The translations under genes were made by a program, and so were the position numbers. The notes under the pieces are model-generated. The model was not told where the DNA came from, did no database searches, and worked only from the letters and a program-made list of their open reading frames with translations. This document shows positions 35,201 to 41,812 of a stretch of DNA of 64,000 bases, piece after piece. The stretch's first letter is position 1, and every line of letters begins with the position of its first letter. The stretch comes from RUG563 sp045589355 (GTDB lineage Bacteria > Bacillota > Clostridia > Christensenellales > Aristaeellaceae), in contig JAZNOW010000011.1 of assembly GCA_045589355.1 (NCBI GenBank), positions 1-64,000 of the forward strand, written 5' to 3'.

Positions 35201-37598
35201 CGATCCAAACGGCGTGGGCGAGGTTACCCTTGAGGAAGGCCAGGTTGTGGAAATTCTGTGCCTGCCCCACGGTGCAACCTATGAAGTAACGGAAACCGAT
35301 CTGCCGGGTGGCTTTGAACTGGATCATGTGGACGGCGAAGAAGGCACCATCGTGGGCGGCGCTGTCCAGGAGGCAACGGTACATAACAAGTACGATGCCC
35401 AGGGCCAGCTGAACTTCGTGGCGCAAAAGGTGATGAGCCCCGCCGAAGAACTGACGCTGGATGCCGGCCGGTTCAGCTTTGAAATCAAGGATGACCGCGG
35501 CTCCGTGATCCGCACGGCTGTCAATGACGCCGACGGTAACGTGACCTTCGAGCCTATCAACTACACCATGCGCGACCTGGACCAGACCTATGTGTACACC
35601 ATCACCGAAGCTTTGGGCGATAACCTGATCGAAGAAGGCGAAGAAAGCATCTACGCCACCGACAGAACGGTGTACAACATGGAAGTGACCATTACCGATA
35701 ACGGCGATGGTACCCTGGAAGTGACGCCGGTTGTGACGCTGAACGAAGAAGAAGTGGAAACTGCATTGTTCAGCAATACGGAAAAAACCAAGGTGTATGT
35801 GACCAAGAAGTGGGCAGGGGATGAAGAAGCTGCCGGCAAGCGGCCTGCTTACATCATCCTGAACCTGTACGCAAACGGCGAACACATCGTCAGCCGTGCC
35901 GTCAATGCCGAACGCAACGGCACCAGCGATGCGAATGTGTGGGAATACACCTTCGATAACCTGGCCAAGTACAAGGACAACGAAGAAATTGAATACACCG
36001 TCACGGAAGACCCGGTGGACTTCTACTATCCCACCGTGGAGGGCCTTGGCAACACCTACACCATCGTGAACACCTACAGCGAAGATGATGTGGTGCTGGA
36101 AGGCGAAAAGACCCTGACGGATCACCTGACCGGCGAAGCCGCCGAAATGACGGACGGCCAGTTCCAGGTGAAGATTACCGGCAAGGAAGGCAATGAACCT
36201 TTGCCCGAAGTGACGGTGGCCGATGTGATGGCCGACGGCACCTTCGCCTTCGACACCATCGTCTATACGCTGGATGACCTGGGCGTGAACAGCGACGGCT
36301 ATTACAACCTGGAAAACACCTACACCTATCTGATCAGCGAAGTGATTCCCGAAGGCGTGACGGAAGACCTGATCCTGCCCGAAACCCATGTGCGCTACGA
36401 TGACACGGTGTATGAAGTGCAGGTGAAGCTGAGCTACGATCCCGAAGCCGGCGTGCTGACGGCGGCAGCCAGTGAAGAGAATGTGGATGTGATCTTTGCC
36501 AACGAAAGCAATGCGGACGTTGTCAAGCTGTCCCTGACGGCGCAGAAGCAGCTGGAACGCTGGGCGCTGAAGGGCGATGACTTCACCTTCCTCCTCAAGC
36601 GGGAAGGCACCGTGGTGGTGGAAGCGGTAAGCAACGATGCCGACGGCCTGATCACCTTCCCCGAACAGACCTTCTCCGGGCTGGACCTGGAAGGCGCTGA
36701 AGTGGTGGACGGCAAGCGAACCAAGGAAATCACCTTCACCATGGAAGAAAACGTGGGCATCCGCAACGGCATCATCTATGACGCCGATGTGGAAACCGTG
36801 GTGGTTACCGTAACGGAAAACGAAGACGGCTCCATTACCGCGGCGGCAGACAGAACGGGCGAAGACCAGCCTATCTTCCAGAACACGATTGAAACCACGC
36901 AGCTGCAGGTGACCAAGGAATGGCAGGGCGGCGAAGGCGGCCTGATCACCCTGACTTTGTATGCCAACGGTGAAAAGATGGATCCCCAGCCGGCCTACAC
37001 GGAAGAAAACGGCGTGTATACCTACACGGGCCTGCCCAAGTATACCGAAGACGGCAAGGCTGTGGTATATGCTGCCAAGGAAAAATACGTGGATGGCTTC
37101 ATGACCATCTATCAGAACGTTGCCCCCTATGCTCAGGAAACGGATATGATTTACAATGGCGGTACCATTGTGAACCGTGCCGTGACCACCTTCCATGTAC
37201 AGAAAGTATGGGAAGGCCTGGCCGAAGGGGAAGAAGCACCGCAGATCACCCTGACGCTCTATTGCAACGGTGAACCCATGGACAAGAAGACGCCCACGCC
37301 TGATGCAGACGGCTGGTATGTTTTCAACAACCTGCCCATTACCTACAAGGGCGAGACGGCTGTGTACACGGTGGTGGAAGAACCTCTGGAAGGCTACACC
37401 GTAAGCTATGGTGAAGTGGAAGAAGGCGAAGAAGAACCCACCTTCGCAGAAGACTACGGTACCATTGTGAACCGCAAGATCCCCAAAACCGGCGACGAAA
37501 GCCGCATCGGCTTGTGGGCTGCTTGTGTGGCAGTAGGCTTCAGCGGGCTGGCCTGTGTGGTGTACTTCATCCGCAAGCAGCGCAAAGGCGAAGCCTGA
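26274..37598 (+). CDS. Giant sortase-anchored Cna_B/pilin-domain adhesin (3774 aa)
   Basis: A 3774-residue surface protein. A signal peptide (about residues 1-36) and an acidic linker precede a unique N-terminal region of about 1240 residues. From about residue 1310 comes a string of Ig-like domains: Cna_B (1311-1432, 1436-1559, 3170-3273, 3542-3636, 3636-3735), Spy0128-type isopeptide pilin domains (about 1703-1839, 1842-1973, 2456-2575, 2709-2919, 3045-3169, 3273-3413, 3413-3541) and DUF7601-like domains between them (about 1563, 1980, 2576, 2922). One of these carries an inserted LRR/beta-grasp module. The C-terminus is IPKTGDESR, a hydrophobic helix and RKQRKGEA, a complete wall-sorting signal. 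The family makes adhesive stalks stiffened by Lys-Asn isopeptide bonds. No sortase gene is in the window. Two strong terminators follow. Confidence 0.93.
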   Translation: MFTMQNAKKWILTALAILMVFVNVFAAGVFSEPALAEEGVVQDENNGQDGENGDDEGGHSGTSNFNEADGNKIESVHLVWNTPDTRDNGDADFLWLSTSSTTPLSMKFTVQVNLSGQADAGDYAPGALRISIPRQIWHKRDLEGEPGSTLEELYGKMDLPITIKPIPSVDWYYEVDGDNYVFINNKRIGATSNHSFECTIYDIAPLMIVDESISEQLMAHVDALTSEGNTIWMDSNILQAQIDTSERITGAYKSAKLYEYIDDDDGVPESVLAYLPSGTPEDYVYVKWTTYSSMSGNQYFSLAMDDPETWCYDRVLNQETNQDEYIPVCQGIFLAQTSGRNVLTGLGDEPVEGKGEIYNDGKSFRHNSVVTNYYGSRSPEIVLWAAYPNETFEDGHTYFFRNRDTWDLLEYDPEVEYWEDTDEQVLTTSAANGSVNFLRMKWIYPPGRFLAFKYIETNMTHTHPYYDSSNGSHQKQYTYEMALNKLREGKDVVMDYELLTVGYGYMFTAGPLANEVSWIDVNGVEHTSPIENGYDDNWNSEEWIQDPDHFLNWYYVMDTSDRWDFFNYVNRAGGDPQLTGEDYQFDGVYIQAPEIFNYDRQKNSAYRFREDTPFGYYPDNDPAKKPAVQVWVEYDNGATIDRESPTGKPEGWVYLGEYEVTSGATWVPFDNTTENGIVTGFRTRVTTNEAACKLTVYPRITLKASDRVRAIVEQLFAESGTPSTTFRNDDNLYIELFKTAEDQSIYDPETNPEGKVHPNQQMFLDEDVYYRQDIWDDSAIAKFTGAGYGITLSKSVRFDERSIEAGGDNDIINKRAILHYTATCTQESNLTSVALYNEAVESGAIKQDYSCIWYDLLPENVQPMTETVRMLRPGDKVLRVSTIPNYKDTGRIMMIVECELTPSPGRLSPSTTVGDRIQLAFDAYITWLDLNSMPDNYQFVNYVAYESGIEGQVGTIKGKMGEKDSILPAPRLNNSTPSNVPDDIAAAFTDLNANTDDGRFVYARAPITPRVNMDAHTEYVKFVSSDLEGIWTQGLDGQTQVNVYEGHNYTYRLTVSSAKGTNTWDMVFYDSIENYLIPRPDENDPMHDATKAEDYYDTREKANWQGDWQEGVGGAPGGQWRGRLYQVDLSGLYAMDCKPVLYYCTIPWMQFSDTYGEQVNEDVIFNDADGHYMLEDINTWTPVDMSTLVDGKWNVPDGLEVTGIAVDAKKTTNGENFVLHSKESVSIYLHMTAPNDHGDEGQWHAKGAYAHYTDEATGFEDINWEAATDPVNNMHAFNNTRLISRQANEDDSTMHAFLTMIRNDYTRVGIMPTVKLVQKVWDDDDNHDNLRPDSITVEMLRKVQFAPGDYEPVIDEETGEPITLEIRPVTVTETVDGVETEKEIWQGVFYQVPVVDDQGNKYLYQFRDTVTGYTCTSAEDANGRIILTNTHENETIPLKGEKQWMMHDGAELSDDAQAIVPTSIKVHLYRTGASGEEEFVTTLTVRPDANGKWVYDFGQQEKYERGGFEYVYSIKEEPVDGFVSSLADPAVLPEGYEIPFLSTDAYNPNELETFYNFYIPYGDLAVQKNILQATDVSKLHSFNFTLQLYETGNQENLVDGEFDYAVYDVETDAETGEETLVKPAVSTGKISAGGTFTIKGNQRIVIKKLPVGASYEITEAEKDGWNVASEPGQEAAPEMENAKGPVNTGVVTRANFTNTYSATGYAQVLARKTLTGRELKASMFTFELVDMNEGSETYGEVIRTAYNQAPSETTQDEATGVITSVADVKFGALVYEQGDAGKTFYYQVREKNTGKPGFTYSETVHDVQVEVSDNGNGTLTTVVTPGEAVQVPFDNTYEAEGELTLRGWKQLQKREAEDQEFEFELWASNENGEKLGSAPLQTVKNDADSNIVFAPIPFDQDMVSVDPENPFQYYYLVVEKDLGDETIIYTGYQHLYIITPKDNGNGVISFDQADKGYDADGNETDGAVPVFVNDVEDGHLKVTKNIVNGNPTTKFTFKVKLVGVEGGSFDLERGDGGDTGNGEDAEEEEEEETTASGIKPVYYADNALINGRTAYAALNKETGELIFFRTDPNNPMDPWGNTFTSTGFTSNRKLSADSKIVWFSNVESGNHPWTTNSSDYLAIKTVSMRDPLRPTNLTYFFQNCTNLVSVNLDKMDLHEASGTTRTGSWLYGTFSGTPNIKEIDLGTVDLSRTRDVQYAFRNCYSLETLNIGHLVRVENATYSTNYQDNAFTNTKITRITIGNQTTFSTSLSVDTYHHYPTPPSGYADVWVNVDTDEQLNSRQLFTEGGHGGTWELDPKYYNIVFDANGGAGSMSGKRVNVHRDFKTGYKFFNYGYDFAGFRDNYGTFFPVDEAGKVTIPSNQYSSYITSGEELEVVLKAEWTEVDNTTTTTGDTLTFTMYAGESVTIKNLPAYTAYEVWELLPEGWVQVSKTNASGIIQPFETAESTFTNEYAPEKATIGLNAYKLMDGDPAGGFTFALYESDNNWQPVGDPIDTKVSSAGGMASFDMITYGPEDAGEHRYVIKEVVENPDENILYDTDYEHVTVLVTDDGEGNMSAIAGYHVDGGIFRNDTKRGSLKITKYGEGMTYQASQQEFTFKVSFFNAQGNPAVLKYGSEKLTSLSGKVSNLNSSSVSYVTCPLTDNVIEVSIKGDQSVLFEDVLPAGVTYVVEEMPTPKGWTQTAAEGTTGTIVGGEVSQASFTNTYEAKGEVTLMVEKAFPDEVPESGAYTFELYPYMINGQDVGVWDFENMKPFDGQQPLQTATNSTVDEREYVEWLKGDPQSYVNPEYMASLAEFEPIEITYETSNSNPNIYAIREVAGDDASVEYTTDVLFAQVFMTDIIGDGTLYPSVMYFRQSAAGQTPQMVGYHGYALRDGDSMMPVIYASSLVYYQQALAYTNPVYIDAFPGDPMGSRAFINERTDGALQITKTVTGATDAANGTVFTVQVTLKDKNGQPLADNFYPTTVDGEPIADMQTDPNGVGEVTLEEGQVVEILCLPHGATYEVTETDLPGGFELDHVDGEEGTIVGGAVQEATVHNKYDAQGQLNFVAQKVMSPAEELTLDAGRFSFEIKDDRGSVIRTAVNDADGNVTFEPINYTMRDLDQTYVYTITEALGDNLIEEGEESIYATDRTVYNMEVTITDNGDGTLEVTPVVTLNEEEVETALFSNTEKTKVYVTKKWAGDEEAAGKRPAYIILNLYANGEHIVSRAVNAERNGTSDANVWEYTFDNLAKYKDNEEIEYTVTEDPVDFYYPTVEGLGNTYTIVNTYSEDDVVLEGEKTLTDHLTGEAAEMTDGQFQVKITGKEGNEPLPEVTVADVMADGTFAFDTIVYTLDDLGVNSDGYYNLENTYTYLISEVIPEGVTEDLILPETHVRYDDTVYEVQVKLSYDPEAGVLTAAASEENVDVIFANESNADVVKLSLTAQKQLERWALKGDDFTFLLKREGTVVVEAVSNDADGLITFPEQTFSGLDLEGAEVVDGKRTKEITFTMEENVGIRNGIIYDADVETVVVTVTENEDGSITAAADRTGEDQPIFQNTIETTQLQVTKEWQGGEGGLITLTLYANGEKMDPQPAYTEENGVYTYTGLPKYTEDGKAVVYAAKEKYVDGFMTIYQNVAPYAQETDMIYNGGTIVNRAVTTFHVQKVWEGLAEGEEAPQITLTLYCNGEPMDKKTPTPDADGWYVFNNLPITYKGETAVYTVVEEPLEGYTVSYGEVEEGEEEPTFAEDYGTIVNRKIPKTGDESRIGLWAACVAVGFSGLACVVYFIRKQRKGEA
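32310..33440 (+). other. LRR plus InlB-type beta-grasp module inserted in a DUF7601-like domain
   Basis: Within the adhesin, a DUF7601-like domain starts normally (KVTKNIVNGNPTTKFTFKV) and breaks at an acidic linker (EDAEEEEEEE). It resumes about 380 residues later with TLTFTMYAGESVTIKNLP and ends with FTNEY. The insert holds BspA/DUF285-type leucine-rich repeats (LTYFFQNCTNLVSVNLDKMD, YAFRNCYSLETLNIG) and an InlB B-repeat-like stretch (YNIVFDANGGAGSMSGKRV). Codon use in 32550-33050 is visibly less GC3-biased than in the flanks. Confidence 0.75.
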
Positions 37599-37633
37599 AT
37601 AACAAAATAAGGTTCGCATAAAAAAGCGAACAG

Positions 37634-37683
37634 GCTCCCTTCATGCAATGTGTGAAAGCACGCGCATGGAGGGAGCTTTCTTT
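37634..37683 (+). terminator. First terminator after the adhesin gene
   Basis: A 13-bp imperfect stem (37634-37646 with 37664-37676), 17-base loop and T-rich tail. Confidence 0.8.
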
Positions 37684-37692
37684 ATGCGAAAC

Positions 37693-37724
37693 AGGAGCTG
37701 TTTTTGCACGGCTCCTTTTCTTTT
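37693..37724 (+). terminator. Second, tandem terminator after the adhesin gene
   Basis: A 6-bp stem (37693-37698 with 37711-37716) followed by TTTCTTTTT. Confidence 0.65.
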
Positions 37725-37760
37725 TGTCATGCGGCAGGATATACAGGCAGACGGCGGCTG

Positions 37761-37769
37761 TGCTATAAT
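37761..37769 (+). promoter_or_regulatory. Extended -10 promoter of the GH74 operon
   Basis: TGCTATAAT at 37761-37769, about 50 bases before the GH74 start; no clear -35. Confidence 0.6.
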
Positions 37770-37817
37770 AAAACAAAGCACAAAACGGATGTAGATAGGC
37801 AGAAAGGAATTTATTGT

Positions 37818-40082
37818 ATGATGCAATCCGTACCCTATCAGTACCATCACATGCCCATCGGGGGCGGCGGCTATGTGACGGGCTTTTTCTTTCACCCGTC
37901 CGATGAAAAGGTGATGTATTGCCGCACGGACATCGGTGGCATGTACCGGTTTGATTATGAAAAGGAAATTTGGGTCAGCCTGATCGATGCGGTGAATTAT
38001 CGGGATTTACGGGAAACATGCCCCATTTCGGCAGCACTGGATAAAGAAAACCCCGGAAAGCTGTATGTTGTCAGCGGCATGCGCATGCCGGAAAGCAAGG
38101 GCTGCCTGACGGTTTCGCAGGATTATGGCGAACATTTTGTGAAGCGGGAATTGCCTGTATTTGCCCATGGCAATTTGCACGGCCGTGGGGCCGGCGAAAG
38201 GCTGTGGTATGAAAAGGGAAGGCTGTTCCTGGCCAGCCAGCTGGAGGGCCTTTGGGTATCCGATAACGAAGGGGAAAGCTGGCGGGAAATGGCGCATTTC
38301 CCGGAATCTGCCTGCACCTTTGTTGCCTGCCATGGGAAACTTTTGCTGGTGGGTACGGAAGGGCTGAAAAACGCACAGGAAAACAGAAGGGGCAACAGCC
38401 TGTATGCTTCCTTTGATGGAGGAGAAACCTTTGCGCCGGTTGCACAGCCGGAATATGTGGAGGTGGAAGGCAGCAAAATGCATGGGCTGGTGGCCCAGCG
38501 CTGCAGCTTTGACGGGGAATACCTGTATGTATCCTTTTCGGCCAACGGCCCCCGCAGCCAGAACGTGGAAAGGGGCTATACCTGCGACTGCGGCGATTGC
38601 AGCTGCGGGCGGGTCGCCCGGTACCGCCTGACGGAAAATGGCCTTGGCTCCGTGGAAGATATCACCCCGGAAAAAGGAAACTGGGGCTATTCGGCCATCG
38701 ATGCAAAGCATGGGTTTCTGATCACCGCCACCATTCACCGGCAAAAGGATGGAGATGCGGTGTATTTGTCCCATGATCAGGGGAAAACGTGGAAAAAGGT
38801 GCTGCAGGATATGCACACAGGCAAAATGGACTTCCGTTTGTCCTATATGCGGCCGGAATACAACGGTGGCCGCAACCTGATCCACTGGCTGACGGACGTC
38901 AGGATGGACCCACACCAGAAGGGTGTGGCGTGGTTCAATACCGGCACCGGCGTGTTCCGCACGAAGAACCTGACGGAGGAACAGGTTGTCTGGCAGGATT
39001 GGTGCGACGGGATGGAAGAAACGGTGCACATCAATGTGCATGCGCCGGCAGAGGGCCGGGTGAAGGTGCTGGACATGATCGGCGATCTGGGCGGCTTTGC
39101 CTTCACCGATGTGGACCGGCATTGCGATAATTCCTTTGCCGATGAAAACGGCAACCGCTACATTACCTGCCTCAGCTGTGCATGGCCGGATAAGGATCCG
39201 GACCACATTGTGGTAACGGCCCGGGGCAACTGGACCGGCAAAACCAAGGGCGGCCTGATCGTTACCCGGGACGGAGCAAAAACCTGGAAGCGGCTGCAAA
39301 TGCCCATGGGGCTGAGTGATGAACTGGATGTGCTTTTGACCCGCATTTCCGGGGTGAACACCAATGCAGGATGGGTGAGCGTTTCTGCCGACGGAAAAAC
39401 CTATGTATGGGCGCCGTCGGAAAGAATTTTCCTGCACTGCAAGTATCTGCTGGTCAGCCACGACGAGGGGACATCCTTCCAAAGGGCAAAGGTGCTGGAC
39501 CGGGCAGGGAACCAGGTGGAGGGACTGATGAAGCCTATTGCGGACCGGTGTGACCCGAAACTCTTTTACGGGTTCGGGGAGAAGGGGCAGGTGTATGTGT
39601 CCCGGGACGGCGGCAATACCTTCCATCAAAAGCAGGCGCCGGAAGGGTTCCCAGAAGTGAACTTTGGGCTGGTGGACTGTGCCGACCAGACGGAAATCCG
39701 GGCGGCCGGCGGGCAGATGGGGGATGTGTATCTTGCAACCGGCGAAGGCTTGTGGAAGCTGCATTACGACAAAACGAAGGATGCCTTCATCGGATGGCGG
39801 CTCACCCGGGAAGGGGACCGTGCCTTCTGCGTGGGCCTTGGGCTGGGACGGCCGGACGGCGATTATTACAGCCAGCAGAAAGCGCTGTATTTCTGCGGCA
39901 TTGTGGAAGGGCAATACGGCTTTTACCGCACGCTGGATGAAGGGAAAACCTATCAGCGCATCAATACGGACAGGCAGATGTTCGGACGCATCCATTCCAT
40001 TGACGGGGACAAGCGGACCTTTGGCCGCTTCTACCTTGCCACAGGCTCCAGCGGGCTTTTGTATGGCGATGAACAAGAATAA
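37818..40082 (+). CDS. GH74 xyloglucanase-like glycosidase
   Basis: A 754-residue two-propeller GH74 protein, a family that cleaves the glucan backbone of xyloglucan. The N-terminal signature is MPIGGGGYVTGFFFHP followed by CRTDIGGMYRFD, whose Asp (residue 38) is one catalytic carboxylate. The second is in GDLGGFAF (Asp about 423). BNR-type SxDxGxTW repeats (SHDQGKTWKK, TRDGAKTWKR, SRDGGNTFHQ) mark the propeller blades. There is no signal peptide, so it should act on imported xyloglucan oligosaccharides. The start at 37818 follows AAAGGA. An SDR gene follows after 14 bases. Confidence 0.88.
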   Translation: MMQSVPYQYHHMPIGGGGYVTGFFFHPSDEKVMYCRTDIGGMYRFDYEKEIWVSLIDAVNYRDLRETCPISAALDKENPGKLYVVSGMRMPESKGCLTVSQDYGEHFVKRELPVFAHGNLHGRGAGERLWYEKGRLFLASQLEGLWVSDNEGESWREMAHFPESACTFVACHGKLLLVGTEGLKNAQENRRGNSLYASFDGGETFAPVAQPEYVEVEGSKMHGLVAQRCSFDGEYLYVSFSANGPRSQNVERGYTCDCGDCSCGRVARYRLTENGLGSVEDITPEKGNWGYSAIDAKHGFLITATIHRQKDGDAVYLSHDQGKTWKKVLQDMHTGKMDFRLSYMRPEYNGGRNLIHWLTDVRMDPHQKGVAWFNTGTGVFRTKNLTEEQVVWQDWCDGMEETVHINVHAPAEGRVKVLDMIGDLGGFAFTDVDRHCDNSFADENGNRYITCLSCAWPDKDPDHIVVTARGNWTGKTKGGLIVTRDGAKTWKRLQMPMGLSDELDVLLTRISGVNTNAGWVSVSADGKTYVWAPSERIFLHCKYLLVSHDEGTSFQRAKVLDRAGNQVEGLMKPIADRCDPKLFYGFGEKGQVYVSRDGGNTFHQKQAPEGFPEVNFGLVDCADQTEIRAAGGQMGDVYLATGEGLWKLHYDKTKDAFIGWRLTREGDRAFCVGLGLGRPDGDYYSQQKALYFCGIVEGQYGFYRTLDEGKTYQRINTDRQMFGRIHSIDGDKRTFGRFYLATGSSGLLYGDEQE

Positions 40083-40096
40083 AGGAGAGAGGCAGA

Positions 40097-40813
40097 ATGA
40101 AACAGTATGTACTGGTAACCGGCACCGGCAGGCCCATGGCGTTAGGGTTCAATTTTGTGTTGCGGTATCTGGAACGGGGGGCGGATGTGATCGCCACCGT
40201 GCGTAAGCCCTCCGAAGGGTTGAATGCATTGCAGCAAAAATACCCGGAAACGCTGCACATTCTGGAAATGGACGTGGGCAGCACGGAATCGGTAAAGGCG
40301 GCGTATGAAAAAGCATGCGAAATGGTGCCTTGCCTGGATACGGTGATCAACAACGCAGTGACCACATCCCCCGATACCAATAAGGAATTGGAAGAGTTCA
40401 ACCTGGACGATATTCCGGCAGTGATCAACGTGGATGCGGTGGGCCCGCTGCGGGTGGTAAAAGAGTTTATGCCGCTGATGAGAAAGAGCGAAATGCCGGT
40501 GCTGATCGTGAACATTTCCTCCGAAGCCGGCAGCATCGGCAAATGCTACCGCTCCTATTACCTGGATTATGGCATGGCCAAGGCGGGTATGAACATGTCC
40601 ACCAAAACGCTGCACAACAAATTCAAAGATGACCCCATGATGAACATCATCTGCGTCCATCCCGGCTGGATGCACACCAACGAAGGCAATGCTAAGGCGC
40701 CTTTTGAGCCTTATGACCATGCCGAAACCATGCGGCTGATGTTTGAAACAAAGCGTACCGACAAGGAAGGCCCCATTTTCGTCACCTGGGCAGGGGAAGC
40801 GTATCCCTGGTAA
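40097..40813 (+). CDS. SDR-family oxidoreductase
   Basis: A 238-residue short-chain dehydrogenase/reductase. The Rossmann nucleotide site is TGTGRPMALG rather than the usual TGxxxGIG, then VINNA, the catalytic Ser in NISSEAGS, and YxxxK as DYGMAKAG. The C-terminus ends in VHPGWMHTNEG, with the PG motif. It probably oxidises or reduces a sugar or alcohol with NAD(P); the substrate is unknown. It lies 14 bases after the GH74 gene, with GGAGAG before the start, so both are one transcript. This hints at a role in handling sugars from xyloglucan, but that is inference. Confidence 0.85.
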   Translation: MKQYVLVTGTGRPMALGFNFVLRYLERGADVIATVRKPSEGLNALQQKYPETLHILEMDVGSTESVKAAYEKACEMVPCLDTVINNAVTTSPDTNKELEEFNLDDIPAVINVDAVGPLRVVKEFMPLMRKSEMPVLIVNISSEAGSIGKCYRSYYLDYGMAKAGMNMSTKTLHNKFKDDPMMNIICVHPGWMHTNEGNAKAPFEPYDHAETMRLMFETKRTDKEGPIFVTWAGEAYPW

Positions 40814-40823
40814 AGGAGCGTAC

Positions 40824-40852
40824 TTGCGAATTTCCGGGAAGATGCGTATAAT
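40824..40852 (+). promoter_or_regulatory. Promoter of the methyltransferase gene
   Basis: TTGCGA (40824-40829), 17-base spacer, TATAAT (40847-40852). Confidence 0.75.
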
Positions 40853-40870
40853 GGGTATGGGTGATGAAAC

Positions 40871-41677
40871 ATGGCTGATATGCTCAGCAAAAATCAAAAG
40901 AACTGGGATGATTATTCCGAAGCCTATCTTCGGTTCAAGCATGATGAAAAGATACTGGAAAGGATCAGGAAGGATCCCTCCGCTGCCTTTGAAAAAGAAA
41001 CCTGGAAGCAGATGCTGCATTACGCAGGCAGCCTGAACGGGAAAAAGGTGTGTGTGCCATCCAGCGGGGATAACCTGGCAGTGTATGCCTTTGCCACGCT
41101 GGGGGCCCGGGTGACCAGCTGCGATCTTTCGCAAAAGCAGCTGGATGCGGCAGAAAAAACGGCAAAAAAGCTGGGCCTTTCCATTACGTTCCGTCAGGCG
41201 GATACTATGGCGCTGGAGGGCATTGAAGCCGATGCGTTTGATCTGGTATACACCTCCAATGGGGTGCATGTGTGGCTGAATGATTTACCGAAAATGTATC
41301 GCAATGTGCAAAGGATCCTGAAAAAGGGCGGCCTGTATGTGATGTGCGACGTGCATCCCTTTCAGCGGCCTTTCGGCGATGCGATGCAGGTGGTGAAGCC
41401 ATACACCGAAGTGGGGCCGTATGAAGATGAATACAACATCACCTACACCTGGCGGGTGCAGGACATCATGAATGCCATGGCGGAGGGGGGATTGCGCTTT
41501 CTCCACATGGAAGAGATGCATGACGAAAAGGATTATGATTATCCCTTCTGGCTGCCGCTGGAGGATGCAGTGAATGGGGTGAAGGTGCCAAAGGAAGAGG
41601 TGGACAGGCTGTACGATTGGCGGCAGAACCCCACCATGGCCATTCCCCAATGGCTGCTGATTCTGTGCGAAAAATAA
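40871..41677 (+). CDS. Class I SAM-dependent methyltransferase
   Basis: A 268-residue methyltransferase of the Methyltransf_11/25 type. The SAM-binding strand is altered: motif I reads KVCVPSSGDNLAVYAFATLG rather than DxGxGxG. It is followed by VTSCDLSQKQLDAA, FRQADTMAL and FDLVYTSNGVHVW, which fit the class I fold. The target is unknown; small-molecule or tRNA methylation are both possible. It has its own promoter although it lies only 57 bases after the SDR gene. The start at 40871 has a weak ribosome site (GGTGAT). It ends at a strong terminator. Confidence 0.82.
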   Translation: MADMLSKNQKNWDDYSEAYLRFKHDEKILERIRKDPSAAFEKETWKQMLHYAGSLNGKKVCVPSSGDNLAVYAFATLGARVTSCDLSQKQLDAAEKTAKKLGLSITFRQADTMALEGIEADAFDLVYTSNGVHVWLNDLPKMYRNVQRILKKGGLYVMCDVHPFQRPFGDAMQVVKPYTEVGPYEDEYNITYTWRVQDIMNAMAEGGLRFLHMEEMHDEKDYDYPFWLPLEDAVNGVKVPKEEVDRLYDWRQNPTMAIPQWLLILCEK

Positions 41678-41681
41678 AGCA

Positions 41682-41718
41682 AAAAGGATGCGGAAATGGC
41701 TGCATCCTTTTTGTTTTT
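41682..41718 (+). terminator. Terminator after the methyltransferase gene
   Basis: A 10-bp stem (41682-41691 with 41702-41711), loop of 10, T-rich tail. Confidence 0.85.
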
Positions 41719-41742
41719 CAGTTGTAAACTGTTACAAAAATA

Positions 41743-41771
41743 TTGCGCAAAAAGGGGGTATATGTTAAAAT
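41743..41771 (+). promoter_or_regulatory. Promoter of the motor-dipeptidase operon
   Basis: TTGCGC (41743-41748), 17-base spacer, TAAAAT (41766-41771), with a TG one base before the -10. Confidence 0.7.
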
Positions 41772-41812
41772 ATACAAAGATATATCGCATTTATGAGGGA
41801 GCGTGACCCGTT

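Noticed and set aside
26175..37619. Very long minus-strand open frames (2011 and 1531 codons) opposite the adhesin gene
   Set aside because: They follow from strong GC3 codon bias on the plus strand. Their translations are low-complexity His/Gly/Val-rich, have no domains, and lack ribosome sites. The same applies to long antisense frames over the P-ATPase, NAGPA, ppk and GH31 genes.
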